A program made the position numbers and the translations under genes. 64,000 nucleotides of DNA, taken from Flavobacterium limnosediminis JC2902. GTDB taxonomy: Bacteria > Bacteroidota > Bacteroidia > Flavobacteriales > Flavobacteriaceae. A model generated the notes under the pieces. The model was not told the origin of the DNA. It searched no databases and worked only from the letters and a program-made list of their open reading frames with translations. The DNA is taken from NCBI RefSeq assembly GCF_000498535.1, contig NZ_AVGG01000005.1, forward strand, positions 247,991-311,990, written 5' to 3'. Below are positions 55,739 through 64,000 of the stretch, piece by piece. The stretch's first letter is position 1; the number at the start of each line of letters is the position of its first letter.

Positions 55739-57644
55739 CCTTTCTGCTGTAGCCATGATACTCTGCTGTATCGATGGCTACAGTCAGAATACCATAAAAG
55801 AGTACAAGGTAAAATATCCGGATTACAATGAACTCATTTTAAACGATATCCAATCCTATAAGATTTCGATTGAAGATGACAAGCTGAAAATCTTTCAGGA
55901 CAGCCGATCCGAATCAATGATTTTATCCGATATCGGAATCCATAACAACAAAGGATCATTCACACATTCCGATCTGGTGAAGTTAGTGGACTATGAAGCC
56001 TATTCCGTTATCACCGAAAAAGGAAAGGACAAGAAGGTAAAAGTTACCCAAATCAGCGAAAAATTTTATGATGACAGCAATGTGTTTCACAGCGCCATAA
56101 AGGAAAAGCAGGTGATCTTCCCTAACCTTGAAACCGGCGCCAAAAAAGTGCTGAACTATACAACCGAATTTGTGGATCCGCATTTGTTACATAAGTTCGT
56201 TTTCGGGAGCGGTTTGCCTATTGAAAACTCTTCTTTGGAAATCACAACCGATAAAAACATCACCATCGGTTATAAAATTTTTAATGATCCTGACAATAAA
56301 ATCGAATTTACCAAAACCGAAAAAAAAGGTAAAATCTATTACAAATGGACGCTTAAAGACATAAAACCTTTAAAATCGGAGGCTTTTGCTCCCGGGTTTC
56401 TGTATTTTGTTCCGCATATTGACATTTACATTAAAGACTACACCGTTGACGGGAAAAAAACAGATGTTTTAGACGATGTTTCAAAACTCTACACCTATTA
56501 TCGTGGCTTTGTAAACAACCTGAACAAAACCGAAGATCCAGCCTTAAAATCGTTAGTTGAGAAAATAACCGAAGGCAAAACAAGTGAAAGCGAAAAGGTG
56601 AAAAGCATTTACTATTGGGTTAAGGACAATATCAAATATGTGGCTTTTGAGCAGGGATATGAAGGCTTTATTCCGAGGGAAGCAAAACTTGTATTTGAAA
56701 GGAAATTTGGTGACTGCAAGGATATGGCAAGCATTATTACCGCTATGTCAAGGTTGGCAAACATCAATACGGTTTACATCACATGGATCGGAACGAGGAA
56801 CATTCCGTATTCTTATTCGGATTTGGCAACGCCTGCTGTCGACGATCACATGATAGCAACTTACAAAAGAGGAAATGACTATATTTTCCTTGATGGAACC
56901 GATAAGGAAACCGAGTTCGGAACTCCTTCATCTTTTATACAGGGAAAAGAAGCCCTGATAGATGAAAACGGAACCTTTAAAGTGGTTTCTGTACCGATTG
57001 TCACTTCCGCCAAAAACGAAGTCCGAGAAACACTTAAACTGAAAATAGACAACGATGTGCTTTCCGGTAACGGATCCATAAGTTTCTTCGGTTATAACAA
57101 AGGGCATTATCTCGCTCAGATTGGGGACGCAACCGGCAAAACCCGCTTTGAGATGATAAAAAGCCTTGTACTGAAAGGAAACAATAAATTTAATCTGAAG
57201 GAATTCGCGGAAAACAACATCAGCGACAAAGACAAGCCTTACGAAATCAATTACGATTTCCAACTGGAAAATTATGTTCTTAAGGTCGATAACGAAATAT
57301 TTGTGAATTTAAATTTGGACAAAGCCTATGAAAGCCTGCTTTTGGAAGAAGACAGGAAATATAAGATCGAATTGGATTTCTTAACCTACAACAACGCTGT
57401 CTATGAGTTGGAAATTCCTAAAGAATACACGGTTTCCTATCTGCCGAAAAACACGGTTTTCAATAATGACTTAATGGAAGTGGAAATTAATTACGAACAA
57501 AAGGATACTAAAATCATCCTGACCACGAAAATTAAAATTAAAAAAATATTGTTCGACAAATCCGAAAAAGATCTTTGGAACCAATCCGTAAAAAATCTTA
57601 AAAAAGCCTATAACGAGTCGATAATCCTTAAATCAAAAAAATGA
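55713..57644 (+). CDS. DUF3857 transglutaminase-like exported protein
   Basis: 643 residues, starting within the last codons of the preceding gene (26-bp overlap, +1 frame). Signal peptide about 1-25 (DGYSQ). DUF3857 beta domain at about 50-240; transglutaminase-like domain at about 285-400 with the complete catalytic triad: Cys in KFGDCKDMAS, His in VDDHMIATYK, Asp in FLDGTDKE. C-terminal beta domain follows. Possible reactions are protein crosslinking or thiol proteolysis in the periplasm; substrate unknown. Followed by a related protein with ATGA overlap, implying translational coupling of all three. Confidence 0.87.
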   Translation: MNWSKSLNSLSAVAMILCCIDGYSQNTIKEYKVKYPDYNELILNDIQSYKISIEDDKLKIFQDSRSESMILSDIGIHNNKGSFTHSDLVKLVDYEAYSVITEKGKDKKVKVTQISEKFYDDSNVFHSAIKEKQVIFPNLETGAKKVLNYTTEFVDPHLLHKFVFGSGLPIENSSLEITTDKNITIGYKIFNDPDNKIEFTKTEKKGKIYYKWTLKDIKPLKSEAFAPGFLYFVPHIDIYIKDYTVDGKKTDVLDDVSKLYTYYRGFVNNLNKTEDPALKSLVEKITEGKTSESEKVKSIYYWVKDNIKYVAFEQGYEGFIPREAKLVFERKFGDCKDMASIITAMSRLANINTVYITWIGTRNIPYSYSDLATPAVDDHMIATYKRGNDYIFLDGTDKETEFGTPSSFIQGKEALIDENGTFKVVSVPIVTSAKNEVRETLKLKIDNDVLSGNGSISFFGYNKGHYLAQIGDATGKTRFEMIKSLVLKGNNKFNLKEFAENNISDKDKPYEINYDFQLENYVLKVDNEIFVNLNLDKAYESLLLEEDRKYKIELDFLTYNNAVYELEIPKEYTVSYLPKNTVFNNDLMEVEINYEQKDTKIILTTKIKIKKILFDKSEKDLWNQSVKNLKKAYNESIILKSKK

Positions 57645-59614
57645 AAAAAATCCTTCTGAAAGCAACACTTCCATTTGTGTTTTTCCTGTTTACCTATACT
57701 GGTAACGCACAGGAATATACTTTTAAAAACTACAACTGGGATGAGAAACTAACCGCTGTTGAAATACCGGAAAAATATAAAACCTTAAATGAGGTAGTTC
57801 TTGAACGGGATATAAAAATCGAATTATTAAACGATAAGGGCGCTGCAAAACAATTTTACCTGTTTCACGAAAAAGTCGCAGTTAACACAGACGACGCAAT
57901 TGAAAGAAACAACAGGGTTTACATTCCGCATACCGGTAACGAAAACTTATTGGAAAAGAAAGTGCGTGTCTTTTTGAAAAACGGTAAAGTTGTCACCCTT
58001 AACAACAACGACATCAAGGAAGAAATTGACGAGGAAAGAAACATCAAATACAATTATTTTGCCATTACCGGTTTGGAAAAAGGGGCGATAATCGAGAAGT
58101 TCTTCATTCTGGAAGAAGTTCCCGATTTGGATGGTAATACCGTAAAAATTCAGGATGAATATGTTATCGCTAAAATGTCTTTTGAACTTATCTATCCGGA
58201 GCATCTTATTTTCAAAACCAAAACGTATAACGGTTTAAAGGATGTCACAACCGATGAGGAAAAGTATGAGTCGAAAAAAGTCATTACACTGACAGAAAAC
58301 GATATTCCGGCACTTGAAAAAAACGAGGAATACTCGAACAGAACTGCGGCCTTAAAAATGATTCGTTACAAATTGGATGAAAATCTGTACAACGGCTCGA
58401 AAAACCTGTACAATTACAAAACCTTCGCTTCGAATATTTTTGACCGTTTGCACCAGCCTTTAGACAAGAAAGACACCAAAGCTATTTCGGAATTTTGCAA
58501 GACTATCGCAAGTTCAAAAGAAACTAAGGAGTTAATCTGGAATATTGAAGACAAGGTTAAGAAAACCATCACGTATGACAGATATATCGACAACAAAAAC
58601 ACGATAAGTGAGGTAATCAAAACCAAACAAGCCAATCAATTTGATATCTTAAGGCTTTACATTGCGGTTTTTGATTATTTCAAAATTGAAAACAATACCG
58701 TACTGACTTCGGAACGATTCGGAATTCCATTCGACAAGGATTTTGAAAGCTACGAAAACCTGAATGAGTTACTATTCTATTTCCCGACTGTGGACAAATA
58801 CATTACGCCGACAGAAGTCGAATACAGAATTCCGTTGTTCCCTGCCCAATTAGGAAACAATAACGGCTTATTCATTAAATCGAAAGAATTCGCAGGTGTT
58901 AAAATGGCTGTCAGTGAAATTAAATTCATAGCCCTTCCCGGTACGGAATTAACAACCGATATTATGGAAATCACCATCGATTTATCAAAAGACATAGAAA
59001 ATCCCACGGTGAGTTCCGAGTTTTCATACGGAGGCTACTCTGCCATGAATTTGCAACCGATAAAAGATTATGTTTCCAATGACGATTACAAAACGATTTT
59101 TAATTCGGTTATCGAAAATTACACCAATAAAAAAGAGAACGAAAACTTCAAAACCGCAAATGAAGGTACAGCCAATGTGGGGAAAAATCCTTTCCTTTTG
59201 GAATTCAAGTATGCCGGTAATGAGTTGGTTCAGAAAGCTGGAAACAATTACCTGCTGTCATTAGGTTTGGTAATCGGAAAACAAATGGAACTTTACCAGC
59301 AAAATAAAAGATTACTGCCGGTAGAGCTACAGTATCCACATGCTTATACTCGAAAAATTAAGGTTATCTTACCGCCAAACGTGGATACAAAAAATATGGA
59401 TAAGATAAATATGGACAAATCACTGGTTCTAAACAACAAGACGGAAGCCCAGTTTAAGAGTACCTACACCAAAACAGAGAATCAGCTAACCATAGAAAAC
59501 ACTGAGTTTTATAATATTGTCAACTATCCGTTAGAGAAGTTTGAAGAATACAAAACAGTAATAAATGCTGCTGCAGACTTCAACAAACTTGTTTTAATTC
59601 TTACCCAAAAATAA
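57641..59614 (+). CDS. DUF3857 protein with degenerate transglutaminase-like domain
   Basis: 657 residues, ATG overlapping the upstream stop by 4 bp. Signal peptide about 1-23 (GNAQ). Same layout as its neighbour: DUF3857 at 40-240, transglutaminase-like region at about 270-390, beta domain to the end. The catalytic stretch is lost: where the neighbour has FGDCKDMAS this has KQANQFDILRL, and the His block is replaced by LLFYFPTVDKYITPTE. It is therefore probably non-enzymatic, perhaps a binding partner or regulator of the active paralogue. Final gene of the operon. Confidence 0.85.
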   Translation: MKKILLKATLPFVFFLFTYTGNAQEYTFKNYNWDEKLTAVEIPEKYKTLNEVVLERDIKIELLNDKGAAKQFYLFHEKVAVNTDDAIERNNRVYIPHTGNENLLEKKVRVFLKNGKVVTLNNNDIKEEIDEERNIKYNYFAITGLEKGAIIEKFFILEEVPDLDGNTVKIQDEYVIAKMSFELIYPEHLIFKTKTYNGLKDVTTDEEKYESKKVITLTENDIPALEKNEEYSNRTAALKMIRYKLDENLYNGSKNLYNYKTFASNIFDRLHQPLDKKDTKAISEFCKTIASSKETKELIWNIEDKVKKTITYDRYIDNKNTISEVIKTKQANQFDILRLYIAVFDYFKIENNTVLTSERFGIPFDKDFESYENLNELLFYFPTVDKYITPTEVEYRIPLFPAQLGNNNGLFIKSKEFAGVKMAVSEIKFIALPGTELTTDIMEITIDLSKDIENPTVSSEFSYGGYSAMNLQPIKDYVSNDDYKTIFNSVIENYTNKKENENFKTANEGTANVGKNPFLLEFKYAGNELVQKAGNNYLLSLGLVIGKQMELYQQNKRLLPVELQYPHAYTRKIKVILPPNVDTKNMDKINMDKSLVLNNKTEAQFKSTYTKTENQLTIENTEFYNIVNYPLEKFEEYKTVINAAADFNKLVLILTQK

Positions 59615-59627
59615 GAAACTGACAAAG

Positions 59628-59713
59628 AAGCTGTCATTCCGGAGACTGTAGAAATCACCTAATGTTAAACCAATATTTTTTGATTTCTTTTTCCAGTCGG
59701 AATGGCAGCTTTT
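59628..59713. repeat. Inverted-repeat element TCATTCCG...AGAAATC, copy 2 (terminator-like)
   Basis: Long imperfect hairpin: left arm AAGCTGTCATTCCGGAGACT...GAAATCA, right arm TGATTTCT...CAGTCGGAATGGCAGCTT followed by T5. Same arm pattern as 30186-30258. Between convergent genes it can act as terminator for both. Confidence 0.7.
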
Positions 59714-60961
59714 TCATTTCACCTCATTAGCATTCTTGGCTTCAATATATTTCGACATATACCTCGTACTCTGCAAGGTATGATGTTGCAGCAAAGCCCC
59801 AATAAAATTTTGCTGTCGGTGAACTTCAATATTTGACATCAGATAATCAATTTCAGCTTGCAATCCGCTTAAAAAATCAGCTTCGGAAAACCGTTTTCGT
59901 ATGATTTCTAAACCATGTTGTCGGGCTGTTTCCCAGATTGACGGATTGGCATACAATTCGACTGCTCTTTCGATAAAACCCTCGTTAGTATCCTCGATAA
60001 AACCATTCCACGGCAAATCACCATGCATGGCTTCTGCCCCGATTGAAGTCGTAACTGATGGCGTTCCGTAAAGCATCGCTTCCAGTAATTTCCCTTTTAT
60101 TCCGGCTCCGAAACGAATGGGTGCTAATAAAACCCTTGCACTCTGAATCACTTCTGCAGCGCTTTCAGCACGACCTTTTATAAAAAATCGCTCTTTCGGA
60201 TTATTCAGCTGATGTACTTTATGTGAAGGATAAGCGCCGTAAATTAACAGATTGGCTTTGGGTAGTTTTTTACTCAAAACCGGCCAAATTTCCGATTTTA
60301 AAACCTGAACGCAATTCCAATTTGGCTCGTGCAGAAAGTTTCCGATGAAAACGAAATCGGTTCGTTCTTCGAATGCTGATTTTTCGAAAAGTTCATCCGC
60401 TTTGGATTCATTCACCAAAATCGGAAGATAAAACAATAAACCCTGATCCACTTTAAAAAATGACTGCAACAGCTCCATCTCAACTTCGGAAATCATCAGC
60501 GTCAGGTCAGAACGGTAAATACTGGCAATTTCTCTTTTGGCAACATCCGAAAAAAGCATCGTTTCAGAAAATTCGATTTGCTTCCTATAAGCCTCCTTTC
60601 TTGCATCCCGTAAACAGTGTAAATCTTCGGTATCCAAGAGACGAATAGCGTCCGGACAGGATTCGGAAACCCGCCAGCCAAATTGTTCTTCTACCATAAA
60701 ACGGTCGAAAAGCACAACATCTGGTTGTAAATCAGAGACAAACGCATTAAAAGTACTATCATTCATCTTCACAAGTTGACAAGACACACCAATTTTCGTC
60801 AGATCAAAAGCAAAATCAGAACTTACCGATGTACTGGCGTACGTGATTTCAAATCCACACGACTGAAAAAAATAAATCAGCTGCAACATCCGGCTTCCGG
60901 CAGCGGAAGAGGTAGGTTCCACCCAAACCGAACTGATAATTAAGAGTTTTTTATTCTGCAT
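59714..60961 (-). CDS. Family 4-like glycosyltransferase
   Basis: GT-B glycosyltransferase of 415 residues; ATG at 60961 (MQNKKLLIISSVWVEP) chosen over an in-frame TTG two codons upstream. N-terminal Rossmann domain with PTSSAAGSRMLQLIYFF (glycine loop); C-terminal domain with FIGNFLHEPNW, NLLIYGAYPS, FIKGRAESAAEVIQSARVLL and the donor-site APIRFGAGIKGKLLEAMLYGTPSV including the E-x7-E-like acidic site. Makes a surface or exopolysaccharide; sugar unknown. Stands alone, divergent from miaE. Confidence 0.88.
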   Translation of the reverse strand: MQNKKLLIISSVWVEPTSSAAGSRMLQLIYFFQSCGFEITYASTSVSSDFAFDLTKIGVSCQLVKMNDSTFNAFVSDLQPDVVLFDRFMVEEQFGWRVSESCPDAIRLLDTEDLHCLRDARKEAYRKQIEFSETMLFSDVAKREIASIYRSDLTLMISEVEMELLQSFFKVDQGLLFYLPILVNESKADELFEKSAFEERTDFVFIGNFLHEPNWNCVQVLKSEIWPVLSKKLPKANLLIYGAYPSHKVHQLNNPKERFFIKGRAESAAEVIQSARVLLAPIRFGAGIKGKLLEAMLYGTPSVTTSIGAEAMHGDLPWNGFIEDTNEGFIERAVELYANPSIWETARQHGLEIIRKRFSEADFLSGLQAEIDYLMSNIEVHRQQNFIGALLQHHTLQSTRYMSKYIEAKNANEVK

Positions 60962-60979
60962 GTCCAAAAATACTCCGCC

Positions 60980-61013
60980 TTGGGTTACAAATCCAAAAAA
61001 GAGCTTAATTTTG
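60980..61013 (+). promoter_or_regulatory. Promoter of miaE
   Basis: -33 TTG (60980-60982), 23-bp spacer, -7 TAatTTTG (61006-61013). ATG 16 bp later, giving a very short leader. It lies within 20-50 bp of the divergent glycosyltransferase start. Confidence 0.6.
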
Positions 61014-61029
61014 TCTAAAATAATGCAGA

Positions 61030-61611
61030 ATGTTAGGTTTAAAATTAGCTACCGACCCGCGTTGGGTAAATATCGTAGAATCGAATATTGAAGAAATATT
61101 AACCGATCACGCCTGGTGTGAGCAAAAGGCAGCCACCAATGCGATTCACATTATCGCACAAAATTCTGAAAACGAAGAATTGGTTACCGAAATGATACGC
61201 ATTGCCCGTGAGGAACTGGAGCATTTTCAGATGGTTCACGAAATCATCAAGGAACGCGGACTAACCCTAGGCCGCGAGCGGAAAGATAATTACGTAAGTG
61301 AACTTTTCAAGTTTTCAAAAAAAGACGGCAGCCGGAACGATTCGTTAATTGAGCGTTTACTTTTTGCAGCGATGATTGAAGCCCGAAGTTGCGAACGGTT
61401 CAGAGTCCTTTCCCAAAACATCAAAGATGAGGAATTGGCGAAATTCTATCATGATCTAATGGTTAGCGAAGCCGGTCATTACACTACCTTTTTGAAACTG
61501 GCCAAAAAATATTCAGATAGAGTCGACGTCGACCAACGCTGGAAAGAGTGGTTGGACTACGAAGCGAGTATCATCACCAATTACGGGAAACAGGAAACTG
61601 TTCACGGATAA
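61030..61611 (+). CDS. miaE: tRNA-(ms2io6A)-hydroxylase MiaE
   Basis: Diiron monooxygenase of 193 residues that hydroxylates the isopentenyl group of ms2i6A37 in tRNA. Iron-ligand motifs on the four-helix bundle: DHAWCEQKAATNA (Glu), REELEHFQMVHE (E-x2-H), MIEARSCERF (Glu) and VSEAGHYTTF (E-x2-H). Length matches the family. The Flavobacteria form lacks extensions. Monocistronic with its own promoter and terminator. Activity requires the MiaA/MiaB product, not encoded here. Confidence 0.93.
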   Translation: MLGLKLATDPRWVNIVESNIEEILTDHAWCEQKAATNAIHIIAQNSENEELVTEMIRIAREELEHFQMVHEIIKERGLTLGRERKDNYVSELFKFSKKDGSRNDSLIERLLFAAMIEARSCERFRVLSQNIKDEELAKFYHDLMVSEAGHYTTFLKLAKKYSDRVDVDQRWKEWLDYEASIITNYGKQETVHG

Positions 61612-61616
61612 AACAC

Positions 61617-61648
61617 AAAAACCAATTCATTATTACGGATTGGTTTTT
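61617..61648 (+). terminator. Terminator of miaE
   Basis: AAAACCAAT / ATTGGTTTT stem with T6, just after miaE; overlaps the end of dispersed element copy C. Confidence 0.8.
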
Positions 61649-61773
61649 TATTTGGAGCGAATGTCCCGATAGCTATCGGGATGGTCTTTACTTGCCATCC
61701 CTTTTCCTGCTTTACGCTTCAATCTCCTACCACTTTTAACAGTGGCGGGAGATTTCCACTGCAATCAGGGCTA
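61642..61773 (-). repeat. Dispersed element TAGCCCCGATTG...GCTCCAAA, copy C
   Basis: 132-bp copy on the minus strand: TAGCCCTGATTGCAGTGG at 61773 leftwards, inner hairpin CCACTG/..AGTGG, GAAGCGTAAAGCAGGAA, then a perfect 16-bp palindrome CCCGATAGCTATCGGG (61665-61680) and end ATTCGCTCCAAA. Related to 19895-19979 and 31937-32059. Confidence 0.75.
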
Positions 61774-61821
61774 GTCATGAAAGTATAGTGTCGATTAGCA
61801 ATCGTAATATAAAACTTGTCG

Positions 61822-61855
61822 CAAAAAATCCTCATCAAAAGAATGATGAGGATTT
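61822..61855 (-). terminator. Terminator of the T9SS protein gene
   Basis: Minus strand AAATCCTCATC / GATGAGGATTT stem, 7-8-nt loop, T6, about 50 bp after the stop codon. Confidence 0.8.
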
Positions 61856-61904
61856 AAAATAGTCCTACTTTTTACGGTAAACTTAATTTCCTTATCCGTA
61901 CCCT

Positions 61905-63071
61905 TTAGTTCTTAAATATTTTAATAACCCTACTGTTCTCTTCCCCAAGATGAATAAAATACATCCCACTTTGCAACGCATTCATATCTATAAACGCTTT
62001 TTCATTTTCCAAAACCCCGTTCTGAATCCATTTCCCGGACAGATCGGAAATAACGTACTTCAGATCAGAAAAATCCCCACTAATCATCAGATACTCATAA
62101 GAGGGGTTTGGATAGACGATTACATTGTGATAATCAAAATCGGAGACAGCCAAAGAACCATAGGTATATGTAAATCGCAAATTATTGTTCCACATCCCTG
62201 CTACAGGAGTTCCCCACAATTGATTGACTACCTGAAAAGGGGTTCCATTAGCGTTGTTTGTATAATTATTCTGTTGGTCGTCTACCCAGGCACTTCCATT
62301 CCAATTTTGCATCAGTGAATGGATTATATAATTACTTGCATTGTAATTATTAATCGTCTGCGTTTCATTAACCCAACTAGCCCCATTCCAGGTTTGGGTA
62401 ACTGTAAGTGTGATTTTATTTCCTACATTATAAGTATAATTTGTTTTTGCAGAATTTACCCAAGAACCCGCACCGGCAGCATTCCATGTTTGTGTAATAA
62501 CCTGATTCACTGATCCGTTAGCGTTATTGGTGTAATTCGATTGCGAACTGTTTTTCCAACTGCTGGAGACAGGATCCCACGTTTGGAATAACCCATTCGT
62601 TAAATAATTGCTCGCATCATACGTATTTGATTCTCTGGTACTCAGCATCCAAGTACTAAGCACCGGGATCCAACTCTCGGAAACTGCCGTAAGCACTTTT
62701 TTTACGGCAGTATAGGTATAAGTTGTTCTATAAAAATTGTCCCATCCACTACTTCCGGGATTCCATAATTGCATGATCATCTGATTTACAGTCCCATCAG
62801 CATTATTAAGAAATTGAAGTCGACTAGCATTAATCCATGACATTGTACCTGTATCCCAACTTTGGTTTGTCGTAGTTGTCAAATAATTGCTACCATCATA
62901 TGTGTTCAATGATCGTACAGCATTTGTCCAATTGGGATTGTTCCAGGTTTCAGTTAAAACCATCTGAAGGTTCTGACCGGAGAGTTGTAAAGTCAACATC
63001 ATGCATATCAAAAATAACACAAGACTTCCTATGCTATTTTTTTTTAATTCCAACGTATTTACTATTTTCAT
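61905..63071 (-). CDS. T9SS cargo protein with Trp-rich repeats
   Basis: 388 residues: signal peptide (about 1-32, LSGQ), then five to six repeats of roughly 42-45 residues (SWINASRLQFLNNADGTVNQ, SWKNSSQSNYTNNANGSVNQ, AWVDDQQNNYTNNANGTPFQ), each with a W-rich strand pair, and a C-terminal type A sorting domain at about 312-388 (VIVYPNPSYEYLMISG, SGMYFIHL, RVIKIFKN). The sorting domain directs secretion by the type IX system and probable surface attachment. Repeat function unknown; adhesion is plausible. Confidence 0.85.
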   Translation of the reverse strand: MKIVNTLELKKNSIGSLVLFLICMMLTLQLSGQNLQMVLTETWNNPNWTNAVRSLNTYDGSNYLTTTTNQSWDTGTMSWINASRLQFLNNADGTVNQMIMQLWNPGSSGWDNFYRTTYTYTAVKKVLTAVSESWIPVLSTWMLSTRESNTYDASNYLTNGLFQTWDPVSSSWKNSSQSNYTNNANGSVNQVITQTWNAAGAGSWVNSAKTNYTYNVGNKITLTVTQTWNGASWVNETQTINNYNASNYIIHSLMQNWNGSAWVDDQQNNYTNNANGTPFQVVNQLWGTPVAGMWNNNLRFTYTYGSLAVSDFDYHNVIVYPNPSYEYLMISGDFSDLKYVISDLSGKWIQNGVLENEKAFIDMNALQSGMYFIHLGEENSRVIKIFKN

Positions 63072-63510
63072 TTTACTTTTTACTTAAAATCCGTCTATTG
63101 ACAATAGAGATAGTCTCTTTAAGGACATTCACATCCACATAACAGTGTCTCAGGCTACAAGTAAAACCTCGCATTCATTTAATGTAAATTGTTGCAAAAA
63201 CAGCAAGACAAAACAATAAACACTAAACTAAACCTATTTGGATTTGGAAGTGCAATAGTAGTTTTAGAAATTAGGTAAAGTTAGTGAAATTATTTTTACT
63301 CATTAATGCAAATTGCTGATTATCAGTAATTTATCATTTGAATTGAAGTGCTCATAAGCTATTTAGCAATAACTTTTACAAAACAAAAAACCACCATTAA
63401 TTAGTAATTGCTGCAGAAAGTGTAATGCACATATAGAATTTCTTATGTTTCTCAATTCATTAAAAACGGAAAGGTCCAAAACAAAAAAAGCATCCGCTTA
63501 CTCTCCCACA

Positions 63511-64000
63511 GGATTGCATTGATTTTACCTTTATTTTTTCTAAAAATAAAACCGATATAAAACAAAAACCACATTATTGAATGAAGTATTTCAAAAGAAA
63601 GCCAATACTCCCATAGGATTGCACCGATTTTACCTTTATTTTTTCTAAAAATAAAACCTATATAAAACAAAAAACCTCATTGTTGAATGAAGTAATTCAA
63701 AAGAAAGCCACTACTCCCATAGGATTGCACCTATTTTACCTTTATTTTTTTTAAAATAAAACCGATATAAAACAAAAAACCTCATTGTTGAATGAAGTAT
63801 TTTTAAAAGAAAGTCGCTAATCCCACAGGATTGCACCTATTTTACCTTTATTTTTTTTAAAATAAAACCGATATAAAACAAAAAACCCTCATTGTTGAAT
63901 GAAATAGTTTTCAAAAGAAAGCCACTAATCCCACAGGATTGCATTGATTTTACCTTTATTTTTCCTAAAAATAAAACCAATATAAAACAAAAAACCCCTC
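63511..64000. repeat. Tandem array of 105-108-bp units, open at the right edge
   Basis: Five units starting at 63511, 63616, 63722, 63828 and 63936 (last one cut by the window end). Each begins GGATTGCA, continues TTTTACCTTTATTTTT...AAAATAAAACC (a conserved AT hairpin), ATATAAAACAAAAAAC, then CATTGTTGAATGAA and ends GAAAGCC...CTCCCATA. Unit length 105-108 bp breaks any continuous reading frame; no CRISPR-like spacers since whole units are conserved. The preceding 63072-63510 shows no gene or repeat. Confidence 0.9.

Noticed and set aside
63452..63670. A 72-codon open frame on the minus strand with repeated FYIGFIFRKNKGKI segments
   Set aside because: It lies inside the tandem array and is open only because the first unit is 105 bp (35 codons). 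The next units are 106-108 bp and break the frame, so it is a by-product of the repeat.
63511..64000. CRISPR array
   Set aside because: Whole 106-bp units are conserved with no unique spacers, and no cas gene is nearby.

Overview
The window looks like chromosomal DNA of a Flavobacteriia member, probably Flavobacterium or a close relative. Visible support: AT-rich genome; promoters of the Bacteroidota type (TTG about 20 bp upstream of TAnnTTTG); A-rich leaders without strong Shine-Dalgarno sites; a type IX secretion sorting domain; DUF4494, DUF3810, DUF4870/PadR/PspC/GIN, DUF3857 and YwqK-repeat proteins; and typical flavobacterial intergenic repeat families. No phage, intact transposase, CRISPR array, rRNA or tRNA was recognised.

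Layout. 0.3-8.5 kb: two outer-membrane proteins, a lipoprotein, the fused B12 mutase IcmF and a secreted gluzincin peptidase. 8.5-14.3 kb: DUF4494 gene behind a tandemly duplicated promoter region, a beta-propeller lipoprotein, an MDR oxidoreductase, and an AT-rich orphan DUF4062-like gene lying between REP-like hairpins and a possible IS end. 13.6-21.8 kb: VOC protein and KatG, DUF4197 lipoprotein, a small-RNA-like locus with a 7-codon micro-ORF, then pyrF-DoxX-BtuF-like and prfA. 21.9-25.3 kb: TonB-dependent siderophore receptor and PepSY membrane protein behind a canonical promoter with TAAATAA repeats, probably iron-regulated. 25.4-33.2 kb: PepD, thioredoxin-like ferredoxin, DUF3810, SRPBCC, alpha/beta hydrolase, NDH-2, a nest of dispersed repeats, and an ECF sigma factor with its membrane partner. 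33.3-39.5 kb: single-domain DEAD-box protein, NtrC-type regulator without a DNA-binding domain, an ABC-2 exporter pair, and grpE-dnaJ.

39.7-46.1 kb: YceI, TIGR01777 and DUF4442 genes, then an apparent PadR regulon. An approximately 95-bp promoter/operator region is present twice, before a small secreted repeat protein and before the DUF4870-padR-PspC-GIN operon, which suggests joint control by the encoded PadR. 46.3-52 kb: M1 peptidase, tandem OmpA protein, a second GIN protein, acyltransferase and Nudix enzyme. 52-59.6 kb: DUF4268 gene followed by three overlapping genes for large exported proteins: TPR plus YwqK/MORN-like repeats, an apparently active DUF3857-transglutaminase, and a relative that lost the catalytic Cys and His. 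This is the best candidate in the window for an undescribed envelope system. 59.7-63.1 kb: glycosyltransferase, MiaE and a T9SS cargo protein. The right edge carries a 105-108-bp tandem repeat array running out of the window.

Limits: everything was read by eye from sequence and family knowledge. Domain names are recognitions, not search results. Promoters and repeats are motif-based.
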